Shown here: piece by piece, positions 1 to 7,521 of the stretch
Position numbering within the stretch: the stretch's first letter is position 1
Layout of the letters: every line of letters starts with the position of its first letter
From: Candidatus Phaeomarinibacter sp.
Lineage (GTDB): Bacteria > Pseudomonadota > Alphaproteobacteria > CGMCC-115125
Length of the DNA: 7,585 nucleotides
Assembly: GCA_028279995.1 (NCBI GenBank)
Contig: JANQMQ010000268.1
Location: 1-7,585, forward strand
Direction of reading: 5' to 3'
The notes under the pieces: generated by a model
What the model was told of the DNA's origin: nothing
The model's input: the letters and a program-made list of their open reading frames with translations, nothing else
Database searches by the model: none
Translations under genes and position numbers: made by a program

Positions 1-87
1 GTCAAATTCCAGCGGTTGTGAAAGCGGCGCACCTTAGGCCGCGAGTGTTCTGTGGGGCAAGCAGATGACGAGGGTCATCCCCTGCGG
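1..87. other. 3' flank of the cytochrome oxidase operon
   Basis: This stretch lies downstream of the SURF1 stop codon on the minus strand. I see no convincing coding start or recognisable protein in it. It holds one short perfect inverted repeat at 64-79 (6-bp arms, 4-nt loop). No run of T follows the repeat on the minus strand, so a classical rho-independent terminator is not supported, and the transcript may continue into a gene beyond the left edge. The plus-strand open frame that starts here is antisense to SURF1 and is not a gene. Confidence 0.6.
64..79 (-). repeat. Small hairpin just after SURF1
   Basis: GATGAC and GTCATC are exact reverse complements separated by four bases, and the hairpin begins nine bases past the SURF1 stop codon. 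On the minus strand the stem can be lengthened by three more pairs (GCA with TGC) if a GGG bulge is allowed. The following bases are TTGCCCC rather than a T run, so it may be a 3'-end stabilising or weak termination structure. A chance repeat is also possible at this length. Confidence 0.3.
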
Positions 88-813
88 TCAGCTGCGCAAT
101 CTGATACGTCCACGCGCAATATGGAAGGCCATCCAGATGGCGAACAGGGTTGCGGCGAGGCCATACCACGTCATTGCATAGCCCAGATGCGGGTTTTTCA
201 GTTCCAACCGGGTTTGCCCCCCCACCGGATATCCGCCAGGATTTTCCGTGGTGTCGGCATCCAGCATCAACGGAAAGACCGGGGACAGGTCGCCCAGCTG
301 TGCAATCCGGTCGATCGGGCGGTGATACCAGACGTTCTTTGCCAGATCGGGGTCCGGGGTGAAGGCATTCGCGTCGTCAGGCGCAATGAGGATACCTGTG
401 ACGGTGACTTCGCCTTCCAGCTGGCCCTGAGCACGCGTCGAGGCATCTTTGCGTCTGATAGGTACAAACCCCCGGTCAACAAGCAGCCAGCCGCCTTCGG
501 ACAGCTCAAGAGGCGTGATCACGTGGTATCCGGGCTCACCCTCAATAGACGATATGTAGACATGCACCTCAGCCCCGTGGACAAACCGGCCAGTGGCCTT
601 TGCCGGGGTGTAGCGCAGGGGCTCCGGGTTCAGACCGGCCCAGCTATCACTGTCAGGAAGCTGGCCTGGCTCGGCGGACAGCCCGGCTTCGATTGTCGCA
701 AGCAGGCCTTCTTTCCAGGCGAGGCGGTCCATCTGCCAGTTACCCAGCGCAATGAGGATGGCCAGGGCAACGACGCCGAAGAGCGTCGGCCAGAGCATGG
801 GGCGGAATGTCAT
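88..813 (-). CDS. SURF1 family cytochrome c oxidase assembly protein
   Basis: SURF1 (Shy1) proteins sit in the inner membrane and help insert heme a into subunit I of cytochrome c oxidase. The protein is 241 residues with the expected two-helix layout: an N-terminal membrane segment at about residues 8-24, a periplasmic domain, and a C-terminal membrane segment at about 212-231. Family motifs are clear: GNWQMDRLAWK at 24-34, GYHVITPLEL and WLLVDRGFVP between 96 and 118, and NPHLGYAMTWYGLA at 207-220. A longer frame begins upstream at 942, but its extra residues read through the DUF983 gene in another frame and look nothing like SURF1. The ATG at 813 follows an AGGGA ribosome binding site with six bases between. 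The start overlaps the upstream stop as ATGA, which implies translational coupling with DUF983. It is the last visible gene of the operon. The family assignment is very secure. Confidence 0.95.
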   Translation of the reverse strand: MTFRPMLWPTLFGVVALAILIALGNWQMDRLAWKEGLLATIEAGLSAEPGQLPDSDSWAGLNPEPLRYTPAKATGRFVHGAEVHVYISSIEGEPGYHVITPLELSEGGWLLVDRGFVPIRRKDASTRAQGQLEGEVTVTGILIAPDDANAFTPDPDLAKNVWYHRPIDRIAQLGDLSPVFPLMLDADTTENPGGYPVGGQTRLELKNPHLGYAMTWYGLAATLFAIWMAFHIARGRIRLRS

Positions 814-1199
814 GGCTGGTCCCTGCGCCCTTCGCGGGCCCGGTTGTGATACTGCAGCGCGATGAGCGTCGCCTTGAACGGCCGCAGCAGGACGACCGGC
901 AACACAATGGCAAGCGGCAGAAAGATCGCTGCATGCACCCAATACGGCGGCTGGTATGACACCTCAACGAACAGCGCCAGGCCGACGATCAGAAAGCCGG
1001 CAATCAGGATGATGAAGACCGCCGGACCGTCGCCGGTATCCACTTTGGAAAAATCCAGCCCGCAGGACCCGCAGACGGTGTCAACGCCCAGAAATCCCCT
1101 GAAAAGACTGCCTTCCCCACAACGAGGACAGCGCCCCAGCAGGCCCGCCCGAAAGGGAGAGACTGCTGGGGCGCTGTTGTCGCGTTCGAACTCGTTCAA
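810..1199 (-). CDS. DUF983 family zinc-ribbon membrane protein
   Basis: This 129-residue protein matches the DUF983 family, often found in alphaproteobacterial cytochrome oxidase clusters but without an established biochemical role. Four cysteines in two CxxC pairs (C24/C27 in CPRCGEG, C43/C46 in CGSCG) look like a zinc ribbon. Two membrane segments follow at about 60-79 and 89-107, then a short basic tail. The start is TTG: no ATG lies between the upstream stop and the first CxxC. This TTG is two codons past the ctaE stop, in the same frame, and has no clear Shine-Dalgarno sequence, so initiation probably depends on ribosomes finishing ctaE. The stop overlaps the SURF1 start by four bases. 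The location suggests a role in oxidase assembly or metal handling, but that is inference. The family call is firm; the exact start is less so. Confidence 0.9.
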   Translation of the reverse strand: MNEFERDNSAPAVSPFRAGLLGRCPRCGEGSLFRGFLGVDTVCGSCGLDFSKVDTGDGPAVFIILIAGFLIVGLALFVEVSYQPPYWVHAAIFLPLAIVLPVVLLRPFKATLIALQYHNRAREGRRDQP

Positions 1200-1205
1200 G
1201 TGCCG

Positions 1206-2060
1206 CTAATGCGCAGCAGGTGTGCCTGCGCCCCACACATAGATGGCGGCAAACAGGAAGAGCCATACCACGTCCACGAAGTGCCAGTACCAGGCGGCAG
1301 CTTCAAAGCCGAAGTGATGCTTGGCTGTGAAATGACCCGCATAGGCACGGAACAGGCAGACCGCCAGGAAGATGGTGCCGATGATCACATGGAAGCCGTG
1401 GAAGCCGGTCGCCATGTAGAACGTTGCGCCATAGATGTTGCCAGAGAAACCGAAGGCCGCGTGGCTGTATTCATACGCCTGCAGAAGAGAGAACAGGACG
1501 CCGAGCACCACCGTGCAGATCAGGCCCCATTTCAGACCTTCACGGTCACCGTTCTGCAGGGCGTGGTGCGCCCATGTAACTGTCGTGCCGGATGTCAGCA
1601 GAACAAGCGTGTTCATCAAGGGCAGATGGAACGGATCAAATGTCTCGATGCCAACCGGTGGCCACACGCCACCGGTCGCCTCAACGCGCTGATACTGCGC
1701 AACTTCGCCGGCGAAGAACGCCACATCGAAATAGGCCCAGAACCAGGCTACGAAGAACATCACTTCTGAGGCAATGAACAGGACCATGCCGTAGCGGTGA
1801 TGCAGCTGCACAACCGGTGTGTGATGGCCCTGGTGCTCGGCTTCCTTGGTAACGTCACGCCACCAGCCGACCATTGTGTAGAGCACCATGGCAAGGCCGA
1901 TATAGAACACCCAGGGGCCGGACATGCCAAGCACGGGGTCTGGCTTCATGGCCACAACACCACCAAGCATCATGACGAATGCGCCTACAGAGCCAACAAA
2001 TGGCCATGGGCTGGGATCAACCAGATGATAATCGTGCTCTTTGGCGTGTGCGTCGGCCAT
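1206..2060 (-). CDS. ctaE: Cytochrome c oxidase subunit III
   Basis: CtaE (CoxC) is the third core subunit of aa3-type oxidase. It has no redox metal but stabilises subunit I and its proton uptake path. The protein is 284 residues and shows the full seven-helix pattern of bacterial and mitochondrial subunit III. Hallmarks are [16 protein letters not shown] around 95-110, including the conserved acidic residue E99, WPP at 133-135, [10 protein letters not shown] at 219-228, and the C-terminal signature [17 protein letters not shown] beginning at 252. A histidine-rich, charged N-terminus precedes the first helix. The ATG at 2060 has GGGGA six bases upstream. It is separated from ctaG by 77 bp that contain a strong hairpin. 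Its stop codon is followed after six bases by the in-frame TTG start of the DUF983 gene. Confidence 0.97.
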   Translation of the reverse strand: MADAHAKEHDYHLVDPSPWPFVGSVGAFVMMLGGVVAMKPDPVLGMSGPWVFYIGLAMVLYTMVGWWRDVTKEAEHQGHHTPVVQLHHRYGMVLFIASEVMFFVAWFWAYFDVAFFAGEVAQYQRVEATGGVWPPVGIETFDPFHLPLMNTLVLLTSGTTVTWAHHALQNGDREGLKWGLICTVVLGVLFSLLQAYEYSHAAFGFSGNIYGATFYMATGFHGFHVIIGTIFLAVCLFRAYAGHFTAKHHFGFEAAAWYWHFVDVVWLFLFAAIYVWGAGTPAAH

Positions 2061-2066
2061 GTCGTA

Positions 2067-2071
2067 TCCCC
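2067..2071 (-). promoter_or_regulatory. Ribosome binding site of ctaE
   Basis: On the minus strand GGGGA lies six bases before the ctaE ATG at 2060. It supports that start and lies 20 bases downstream of the intercistronic hairpin, so the hairpin as drawn would not cover it. Confidence 0.55.
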
Positions 2072-2091
2072 GGATATACGTTAGATCGTTT

Positions 2092-2120
2092 CTACCCGCA
2101 GCCTACATGACTGCGGGTAG
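2092..2120 (-). repeat. Perfect 10-bp inverted repeat between ctaG and ctaE
   Basis: CTACCCGCAG (2092-2101) and CTGCGGGTAG (2111-2120) are exact reverse complements with a nine-base loop. In the transcript the hairpin begins 17 nt after the ctaG stop codon and ends 31 nt before the ctaE start. The bases after it on the minus strand are AAACGATC, so no U tract is present and simple intrinsic termination is unlikely. GTAGG in the loop could also pair with CCTAC at the start of the first arm, giving a competing smaller stem. A role in mRNA processing or stability between assembly genes and subunit III is plausible but inferred. Confidence 0.6.
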
Positions 2121-2137
2121 GTGTTCCAATTACCCCG

Positions 2138-2719
2138 CTAGTCAGCGGAGGCAGTTATTTGAGTGGTCGGATTTTTCTTCTCATAGAACGTGTATGACAG
2201 CGTGATGGTCGATACGTCGTCCATATTCGGATCATCAGCAATGGCCGGATCGACAAAGAAAGTGACCGGCATCTCGATCTGCTCGCCCGGCATCAGGAGC
2301 TGCTCAGTAAAGCAGAAGCACTCCACCTTGGCGAAGTACACACCGGCCTTCTGCGGCGTGACATTGTATGTCGCCGTACCGACAATGGGACGATCAGACA
2401 GGTTCTGGGCTGTGTAGAAGGCCAGACCATCTGCGCCGACATTTATTTCAGTTGCCGTCTGCTGCGGCTTGAAGCCCCAGTCGAGATCACGGTTGGTGTT
2501 GGCGTCAAAGCGCACCGTCACCACGCGGTCGAGAATCACATCGGAGAATTCCGCGGAGGCCTGCGTCGTGCCGCCATACCCTGTAACACGGCAGAACAGG
2601 TCATAAAGCGGAACGGCGGCATAGGCCATGCCGACCATGCCGCCCACGATCAGCGCGCAGGCCATCACAATCTGTTTTTCGCGTTTTGCCAGCCCGGTTT
2701 TTGCAGCTGCTGCGGTCAT
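2138..2719 (-). CDS. ctaG: Cytochrome c oxidase assembly protein CtaG (Cox11 type)
   Basis: CtaG/Cox11 is a membrane-anchored copper chaperone that delivers copper to the CuB site of subunit I. This 193-residue protein has a cytoplasmic basic start, one membrane anchor at about residues 17-36, and a periplasmic immunoglobulin-like domain. The diagnostic copper-binding motif CFCF is present with C134 and C136, in the context of YNVTPQKAGVYFAKVECFCF (118-137). A further conserved cysteine, C43, follows the anchor in PLYDLFCRVTGYGG. The length is normal for the family. The start at 2719 is 16 bases after the preceding stop, with GAGG eight bases upstream. It belongs to the Cox11 class and not to the unrelated Bacillus CtaG (DUF1404-like) family that shares the name. 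Confidence 0.96.
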   Translation of the reverse strand: MTAAAAKTGLAKREKQIVMACALIVGGMVGMAYAAVPLYDLFCRVTGYGGTTQASAEFSDVILDRVVTVRFDANTNRDLDWGFKPQQTATEINVGADGLAFYTAQNLSDRPIVGTATYNVTPQKAGVYFAKVECFCFTEQLLMPGEQIEMPVTFFVDPAIADDPNMDDVSTITLSYTFYEKKNPTTQITASAD

Positions 2720-2735
2720 CTCTTTCGCCTCGTTC

Positions 2736-2924
2736 CTAGTAGGTGCGGTCCGCGACGTTACCGCCGAGCCGTACCAGTGTCATTGCGAAGAATAGTCCCA
2801 CCATGGCGATAAGGCCCAAGGCGACAGCGATGTTACGGCGGCGCAGGCGCGCCTGCTGCTCCGGGGTGAGCGTTACGGGCGCTGCACCGTCTTCATCGGT
2901 CGTCATGTCCTTATCTTCAGTCAT
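2736..2924 (-). CDS. CoxF-like small single-pass membrane protein
   Basis: This 62-residue protein sits between ctaB and ctaG, where alphaproteobacteria usually encode a small CoxF-type protein. It has an acidic N-terminus, a basic stretch (LTPEQQARLRRRN, residues 19-31), one membrane helix at about 32-51, and a short periplasmic tail ending VRLGGNVADRTY. The basic residues before the helix predict that the N-terminus is cytoplasmic. The frame is open up to 2951, but that reading would overlap ctaB. The ATG at 2924 lies 10 bp after the ctaB stop with AGGG eight bases upstream, so I chose it. A second ATG at 2906 has AAGGA only one base before it, which is too close. Its function is not established; a role in oxidase assembly is inferred from position. 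Confidence 0.82.
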   Translation of the reverse strand: MTEDKDMTTDEDGAAPVTLTPEQQARLRRRNIAVALGLIAMVGLFFAMTLVRLGGNVADRTY

Positions 2925-2934
2925 TCTTCGCGCC

Positions 2935-3924
2935 CTACACAAATGGCGCAAACGGGGCGAGACCCGCCATGCGCTCGATCAAAAGGGACGCGAAAAGGGC
3001 AAAAAGATAGAAGATCGAAAAGCCGAACAGCCGCATTGCCGACTTATGCGCAAGCGCGCCGGTGCGGTAACGCCAGACATTGACGGCGAGTGTCAGGAAC
3101 CCGGCTCCAAGGCCGATGGAGGCTACCGCATAGACCACACCGCCGAAGCCCAGGACCAGCGGCATGGCGCCCAGCGGCACGAGCAGCAGGGAATAGAGCA
3201 GTATCTGGTTGCGCGTCGCATCAGGCCCCGCCACGACCGGCAACATGGGCACGCCGGCGCGGGTGTAATCATCATTGCGGACCAAAGCGAGGGCCCAGAA
3301 GTGCGGCGGCGTCCACATGAAAATGATCGCAACCAGAACCAGAGGCTCAAGGGCAAGGCCGCCCGTGACCGCCGCCCAGCCGATGGCCGGGGGAAGCGCA
3401 CCGGCGAGGCCGCCGATGACTATGTTCTGGGACGTCGCCCGTTTGAGCCACATCGTGTAGACGACGACATAAAAGAGGATGGTGAACGCTAGAAGCGCCG
3501 CCGGCACGTAGCCGACCAGAGCTGCCATAACAAATACGGACGCCGCCGACAGGGTCGCGCCAAATGCAGCAGCGGACTGGGCGGAGACGACACCCTTGGG
3601 GATCGGCCGGTTGACCGTCCGGTCCATGACCGCATCAATGTCCGCATCCCACCACATGTTGAGCGCACCGGACGCGCCTGCGCCAACTGCGATGCACAGC
3701 AAGGCTGTGAATGCGGTCAGGGGATGAATGTCACCGGGTGCAATCATCATCCCCACAAGCCCGGTGAAGATGACAAGCGACATCACGCGCGGCTTTAGCA
3801 GCGCGAAATAGTCCGCGATGTCCGCTTCCATATAGCCGGGCGTGGCCCCTTTGAGGCCTCGGGGGGAAGCAGAAACGGAGGCCCCGTTGGAGCCCCCGTT
3901 TTGCGTATAGGTGATGTCGCTCAT
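2935..3924 (-). CDS. ctaB: Protoheme IX farnesyltransferase (heme O synthase)
   Basis: CtaB (Cox10) attaches a farnesyl group from farnesyl diphosphate to the vinyl side chain of heme B, making heme O, which is then oxidised to heme A. It is a UbiA-superfamily membrane prenyltransferase with about nine helices. The 329 residues include the first aspartate-rich motif [15 protein letters not shown] (89-103), the loop [17 protein letters not shown] (156-172), and the [20 protein letters not shown] region (208-227), which holds the second polar motif. A hydrophilic N-terminal tail of about 30 residues, rich in glycine and serine, precedes the conserved part. A second ATG (M32) sits right at the start of homology, so a shorter product is possible. 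The upstream AAGGA is about 12 bases from the chosen ATG, which is longer than ideal. The gap to ctaD is 27 bp. Confidence 0.96.
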   Translation of the reverse strand: MSDITYTQNGGSNGASVSASPRGLKGATPGYMEADIADYFALLKPRVMSLVIFTGLVGMMIAPGDIHPLTAFTALLCIAVGAGASGALNMWWDADIDAVMDRTVNRPIPKGVVSAQSAAAFGATLSAASVFVMAALVGYVPAALLAFTILFYVVVYTMWLKRATSQNIVIGGLAGALPPAIGWAAVTGGLALEPLVLVAIIFMWTPPHFWALALVRNDDYTRAGVPMLPVVAGPDATRNQILLYSLLLVPLGAMPLVLGFGGVVYAVASIGLGAGFLTLAVNVWRYRTGALAHKSAMRLFGFSIFYLFALFASLLIERMAGLAPFAPFV

Positions 3925-3951
3925 ATCAGCGCTTCATCCTTGCGAGGTGCC

Positions 3952-5568
<1,617 letters not shown>

Positions 5569-5614
5569 TTAAGTGAGCAGGTGGTGTTCTATGTCGTGTT
5601 GGGAGGTTGCGCGG

Positions 5615-6478
5615 CTAGTTGCGCGCATCCGCCAATTGCGTCAGGTCATCCAGCGGTGACGGCGGGATGGTGCCGTTGAGGGCATATTCCTCTTCCGCGC
5701 TTTTCACCCAGGCGTCGAAATCATCCTGTTCGACGACATGCACCTCAATCGGCATGAAGGCGTGGCGAACGCCACACAGCTCGGAGCACTGGCCGTAATA
5801 GATGCCGGTCTTGGTCGCATTGAACCATGTTTCGTTGAGGCGTCCGGGAACCGCGTCCATCTTCACCCCGAATGCCGGCATGGCCCAGTTGTGGATCACG
5901 TCAGCGGCCGTGACGATCACGCGCACATTGGTGTCCACGGGAACAACCACCTTGGTGTCCGTCGCCAGCAGGCGCGGCTGGCCCGGTGCCAGATCCTCTT
6001 CCTCGATCATATTGGCGAAGTACTCGAAATCGCCGTGATCGGGATAGGAGTAGCCCCAGTACCACTGGTAGCCCGTCGCCTTGATGGTGAGTTCGCTTTC
6101 GGGAACAACCGCCTCAAGGTAGAGCAGCCGGAAGGACGGGATGGCGATGGCCACCAGAATGAGCACCGGCACCACGGTCCAGACCACCTCGATGAAGGTG
6201 TTGTGAGATGTCTTTGACGGTGTCGGGTTGGCCTTGGCGTTGAAGCGGACCATGCAGTAGAGCAGAAGCGCCAGCACGAAGAGCGTGATGGCTGTGATGA
6301 TGACCAGCAGGAAGTTGTGGAAAGAATCAATGCTTTCCATCACCGGCGATGCCGACGGCTGGAACCCCATCTGCCAGGGCTCGGGCTGCGCGGCACCCGC
6401 CGCACCGGCGATGATCATCGCGCCCAGAAAGGCAAAGGCCATAAAAATCTTCGGCAAGTAAGTCGCCATGCTCGACAT
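5615..6478 (-). CDS. ctaC: Cytochrome c oxidase subunit II (CuA)
   Basis: CtaC accepts electrons from cytochrome c at the binuclear CuA centre and passes them to heme a. The protein has an N-terminal signal or leader segment (about residues 8-30, with AGAAGAA before a likely processing point at Q31), two membrane helices at about 55-78 and 95-120, and a periplasmic cupredoxin domain. CuA ligands are all visible: H196 in VIHNW, and C231, E233, C235, H239 and M242 in CSELCGVRHAFM. The aromatic stretch YQWYWGYSY (137-145) holds the tryptophan used for electron entry. No cytochrome c domain is fused to the C-terminus. I list the longest frame. An ATG three codons in, at 6469, has GGGGA eight bases upstream, whereas the first ATG directly abuts GGGG, so 6469 is at least as likely to be the real start. 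It is the first gene of the operon. Confidence 0.97.
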   Translation of the reverse strand: MSSMATYLPKIFMAFAFLGAMIIAGAAGAAQPEPWQMGFQPSASPVMESIDSFHNFLLVIITAITLFVLALLLYCMVRFNAKANPTPSKTSHNTFIEVVWTVVPVLILVAIAIPSFRLLYLEAVVPESELTIKATGYQWYWGYSYPDHGDFEYFANMIEEEDLAPGQPRLLATDTKVVVPVDTNVRVIVTAADVIHNWAMPAFGVKMDAVPGRLNETWFNATKTGIYYGQCSELCGVRHAFMPIEVHVVEQDDFDAWVKSAEEEYALNGTIPPSPLDDLTQLADARN

Positions 6479-6481
6479 CCC

Positions 6482-6505
6482 CAGTCGTAATCCGAGTCGT
6501 AATTC
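6482..6505 (-). repeat. Tandem pair of 12-bp repeats before ctaC
   Basis: Two adjacent 12-base units, GAATTACGACTC and GGATTACGACTG on the minus strand, agree at 10 of 12 positions and share ATTACGACT. The second unit ends within the GGGG that probably serves as the ctaC ribosome binding site. The one-helical-turn period would suit a protein bound on one DNA face or a translational control site, but a simple duplication is equally possible. Confidence 0.5.
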
Positions 6506-6724
6506 TTAGTCCGTGACCCCATGTCGCCTGTAAAGGCGCCGACGGTGTCAGTACGTGCAAGAGCGGACGATTAGCACGTCACGCAAGCAACGCAAACAAA
6601 GCTTGCATCCTGCGTTCAGGCGAATCCCACCCCCTGTGGTCGAAGACAAAGTATAGCGCGGCTTGTGGCAGGGGCGAGTGGGCGGATTCTTTTTGCGACA
6701 CTTTGACCCAAAATCCGGGACGCC

Positions 6725-6745
6725 CGGGTTTTCCGCATGAACCCG
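6725..6745. repeat. Inverted repeat in the divergent intergenic region
   Basis: CGGGTT (6725-6730) and AACCCG (6740-6745) are reverse complements separated by nine bases. The second arm is followed by AGGGTT, so AACCC could instead pair with the GGGTT on its right as a near-palindrome. No U tract follows on either strand. Function is unknown, and six-base arms can arise by chance in GC-rich DNA. Confidence 0.3.
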
Positions 6746-6765
6746 AGGGTTTGAGCGATGGTTTG

Positions 6766-6781
6766 GCCTGTGGTCACAGGC
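6766..6781. repeat. 16-bp palindrome, possible operator
   Basis: GCCTGTG-GT-CACAGGC has perfect 7-bp arms around a two-base centre. Such compact dyads are typical of binding sites for dimeric helix-turn-helix regulators. It lies about 290 bp from ctaC and 215 bp from the plus-strand gene. Part of it, CCTGTGGTC, recurs at 6633-6641. It does not match the TTGAT-N4-ATCAA box of FNR-type regulators, and no specific regulator can be named. Confidence 0.45.
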
Positions 6782-6823
6782 GGAAAACGGCAGCGCAGAT
6801 TTGCCAACGGGACCAGCATGTTA

Positions 6824-6844
6824 CAGCCCGCATCCCTGCGGCTG
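6824..6844. repeat. Stem-loop with one bulge
   Basis: CCGCA (6828-6832) and TGCGG (6837-6841) pair around a TCCC loop. CAG (6824-6826) and CTG (6842-6844) extend the stem to eight pairs with one bulged C. A separate outer pair, GACCAGC (6811-6817) and GCTGGTC (6841-6847), could form a competing structure. No T run follows directly, so it is not a typical terminator; it could be a leader structure of the plus-strand gene. Confidence 0.3.
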
Positions 6845-6995
6845 GTCATCGGGTTTTGGCGGACTAGCTTGCGTCGTATACAGTTGCAAGGCATTCGCAT
6901 TAAGTCGCGGGTGCCTTGGTTTGCCCGGTAACTGCCGTGCATCTATGCGGCACTTGCCATTGAAAACCGGGTGCCTATCACCCTGAAAGGTCGCC

Positions 6996-7457
6996 ATGCG
7001 GGACGAAGCGCTGATCCATTTCCACTACGGTCGGAAGATTTCCGCCGGTCTGCACATTGCGGAGGATGGCGGCTCGGCCCCAGCCCTTCTGGAAATGGCA
7101 GCTCCCTATCTGGACCCGCGTGACCCCGGCCGGTCTGCCGTCGGTTTTTGCGCAGCACACCCGCAGTCTGTCTCGGACATCACAGCCCCACCACCGCCCG
7201 GCTGGCAGACTTGGAAGTTCAGCGACTGGGACAACTGGTTTGGCCGCATCAACGGCGTGTTCCTGCTCGACCTTGAGGCATTGCGGGTCACCCAGTGGCC
7301 CATGTACCGGACATCAAGGGTCCATGTGCCGTGCGATCTCTCCACCATGCCGGGACGGCTGATGCCGATCGAAGAGCTTGTGGCCAATGATCCGGGCCGC
7401 GCCCGCCCGACCGGCCCGGGCGTTCAGGCGTTGCTGGATGACATTCCCGGTAGCTAG
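6996..7457 (+). CDS. Conserved-looking protein of unknown function
   Basis: I do not recognise this 153-residue protein. It begins at an ATG with AAAGG five bases upstream, and its codons favour G or C in the third position like the oxidase genes, which supports a real gene. It has no signal peptide or membrane helix and is probably a soluble cytoplasmic protein of about 17 kDa. The middle is unusual: a PPPPGW turn is followed by clustered tryptophans (W70, W73, W78, W81) in WQTWKFSDWDNWFG and by W101. The C-terminal third is rich in proline and glycine. There are two cysteines (C52, C113), not in a metal-binding pattern. It is transcribed away from ctaC and toward the probable tldD, 64 bp downstream, so it may share a transcript with tldD. 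No function can be assigned. Confidence 0.75.
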   Translation: MRDEALIHFHYGRKISAGLHIAEDGGSAPALLEMAAPYLDPRDPGRSAVGFCAAHPQSVSDITAPPPPGWQTWKFSDWDNWFGRINGVFLLDLEALRVTQWPMYRTSRVHVPCDLSTMPGRLMPIEELVANDPGRARPTGPGVQALLDDIPGS

Positions 7458-7521
7458 TCGCACGCACAGTGATTATGTGTAGCTGACAGAATTATTCGAT
7501 TTCCCCAGAGAAAGTGCAGCA

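Larger units (their letters stand above)
6479..6995. other. Divergent intergenic region between ctaC and the unknown gene
   Basis: This 517-bp gap separates ctaC on the minus strand from the unknown gene on the plus strand, and should hold control signals for both. I found no convincing gene: a 108-residue minus-strand frame at 6616-6942 lacks a ribosome binding site and any recognisable feature. What the region does contain is the tandem repeat next to ctaC, the 16-bp palindrome at 6766-6781, a second copy of part of that palindrome (CCTGTGGTC) at 6633-6641, and inverted repeats at 6725-6745 and 6824-6844. TATACT-like hexamers occur on the minus strand (6650-6655) and plus strand (TATACA, 6877-6882), but neither has a good -35 partner. 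Confidence 0.6.

Noticed and set aside
52..849. Plus-strand open frame of 265 residues
   Set aside because: It lies antisense to SURF1, whose motifs are clear, and has no family resemblance.
2743..3492. Plus-strand open frame of 249 residues
   Set aside because: It is antisense to ctaB and the CoxF-like gene and is low-complexity and charged, a reverse-strand shadow.
6650..6655. TATACT hexamer on the minus strand as a ctaC promoter -10 element
   Set aside because: At 16-18 bp upstream there is nothing like TTGACA (sequence is CACTCG-like), so a promoter cannot be supported by eye.
6856..6882. TTGGCG and TATACA on the plus strand as a promoter for the unknown gene
   Set aside because: The spacing is only 15 bp and the -35 match is partial; not strong enough to list as a feature.
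6616..6942. A 108-residue minus-strand open frame in the intergenic region
   Set aside because: No ribosome binding site, an arginine- and cysteine-rich composition typical of spurious GC-rich frames, no recognisable motif, and it covers the repeats.
6908..6976. CGGGTGCCT repeated exactly 60 bp apart (6908-6916 and 6968-6976)
   Set aside because: A single nine-base direct repeat with no symmetry or further copies is likely to be chance.
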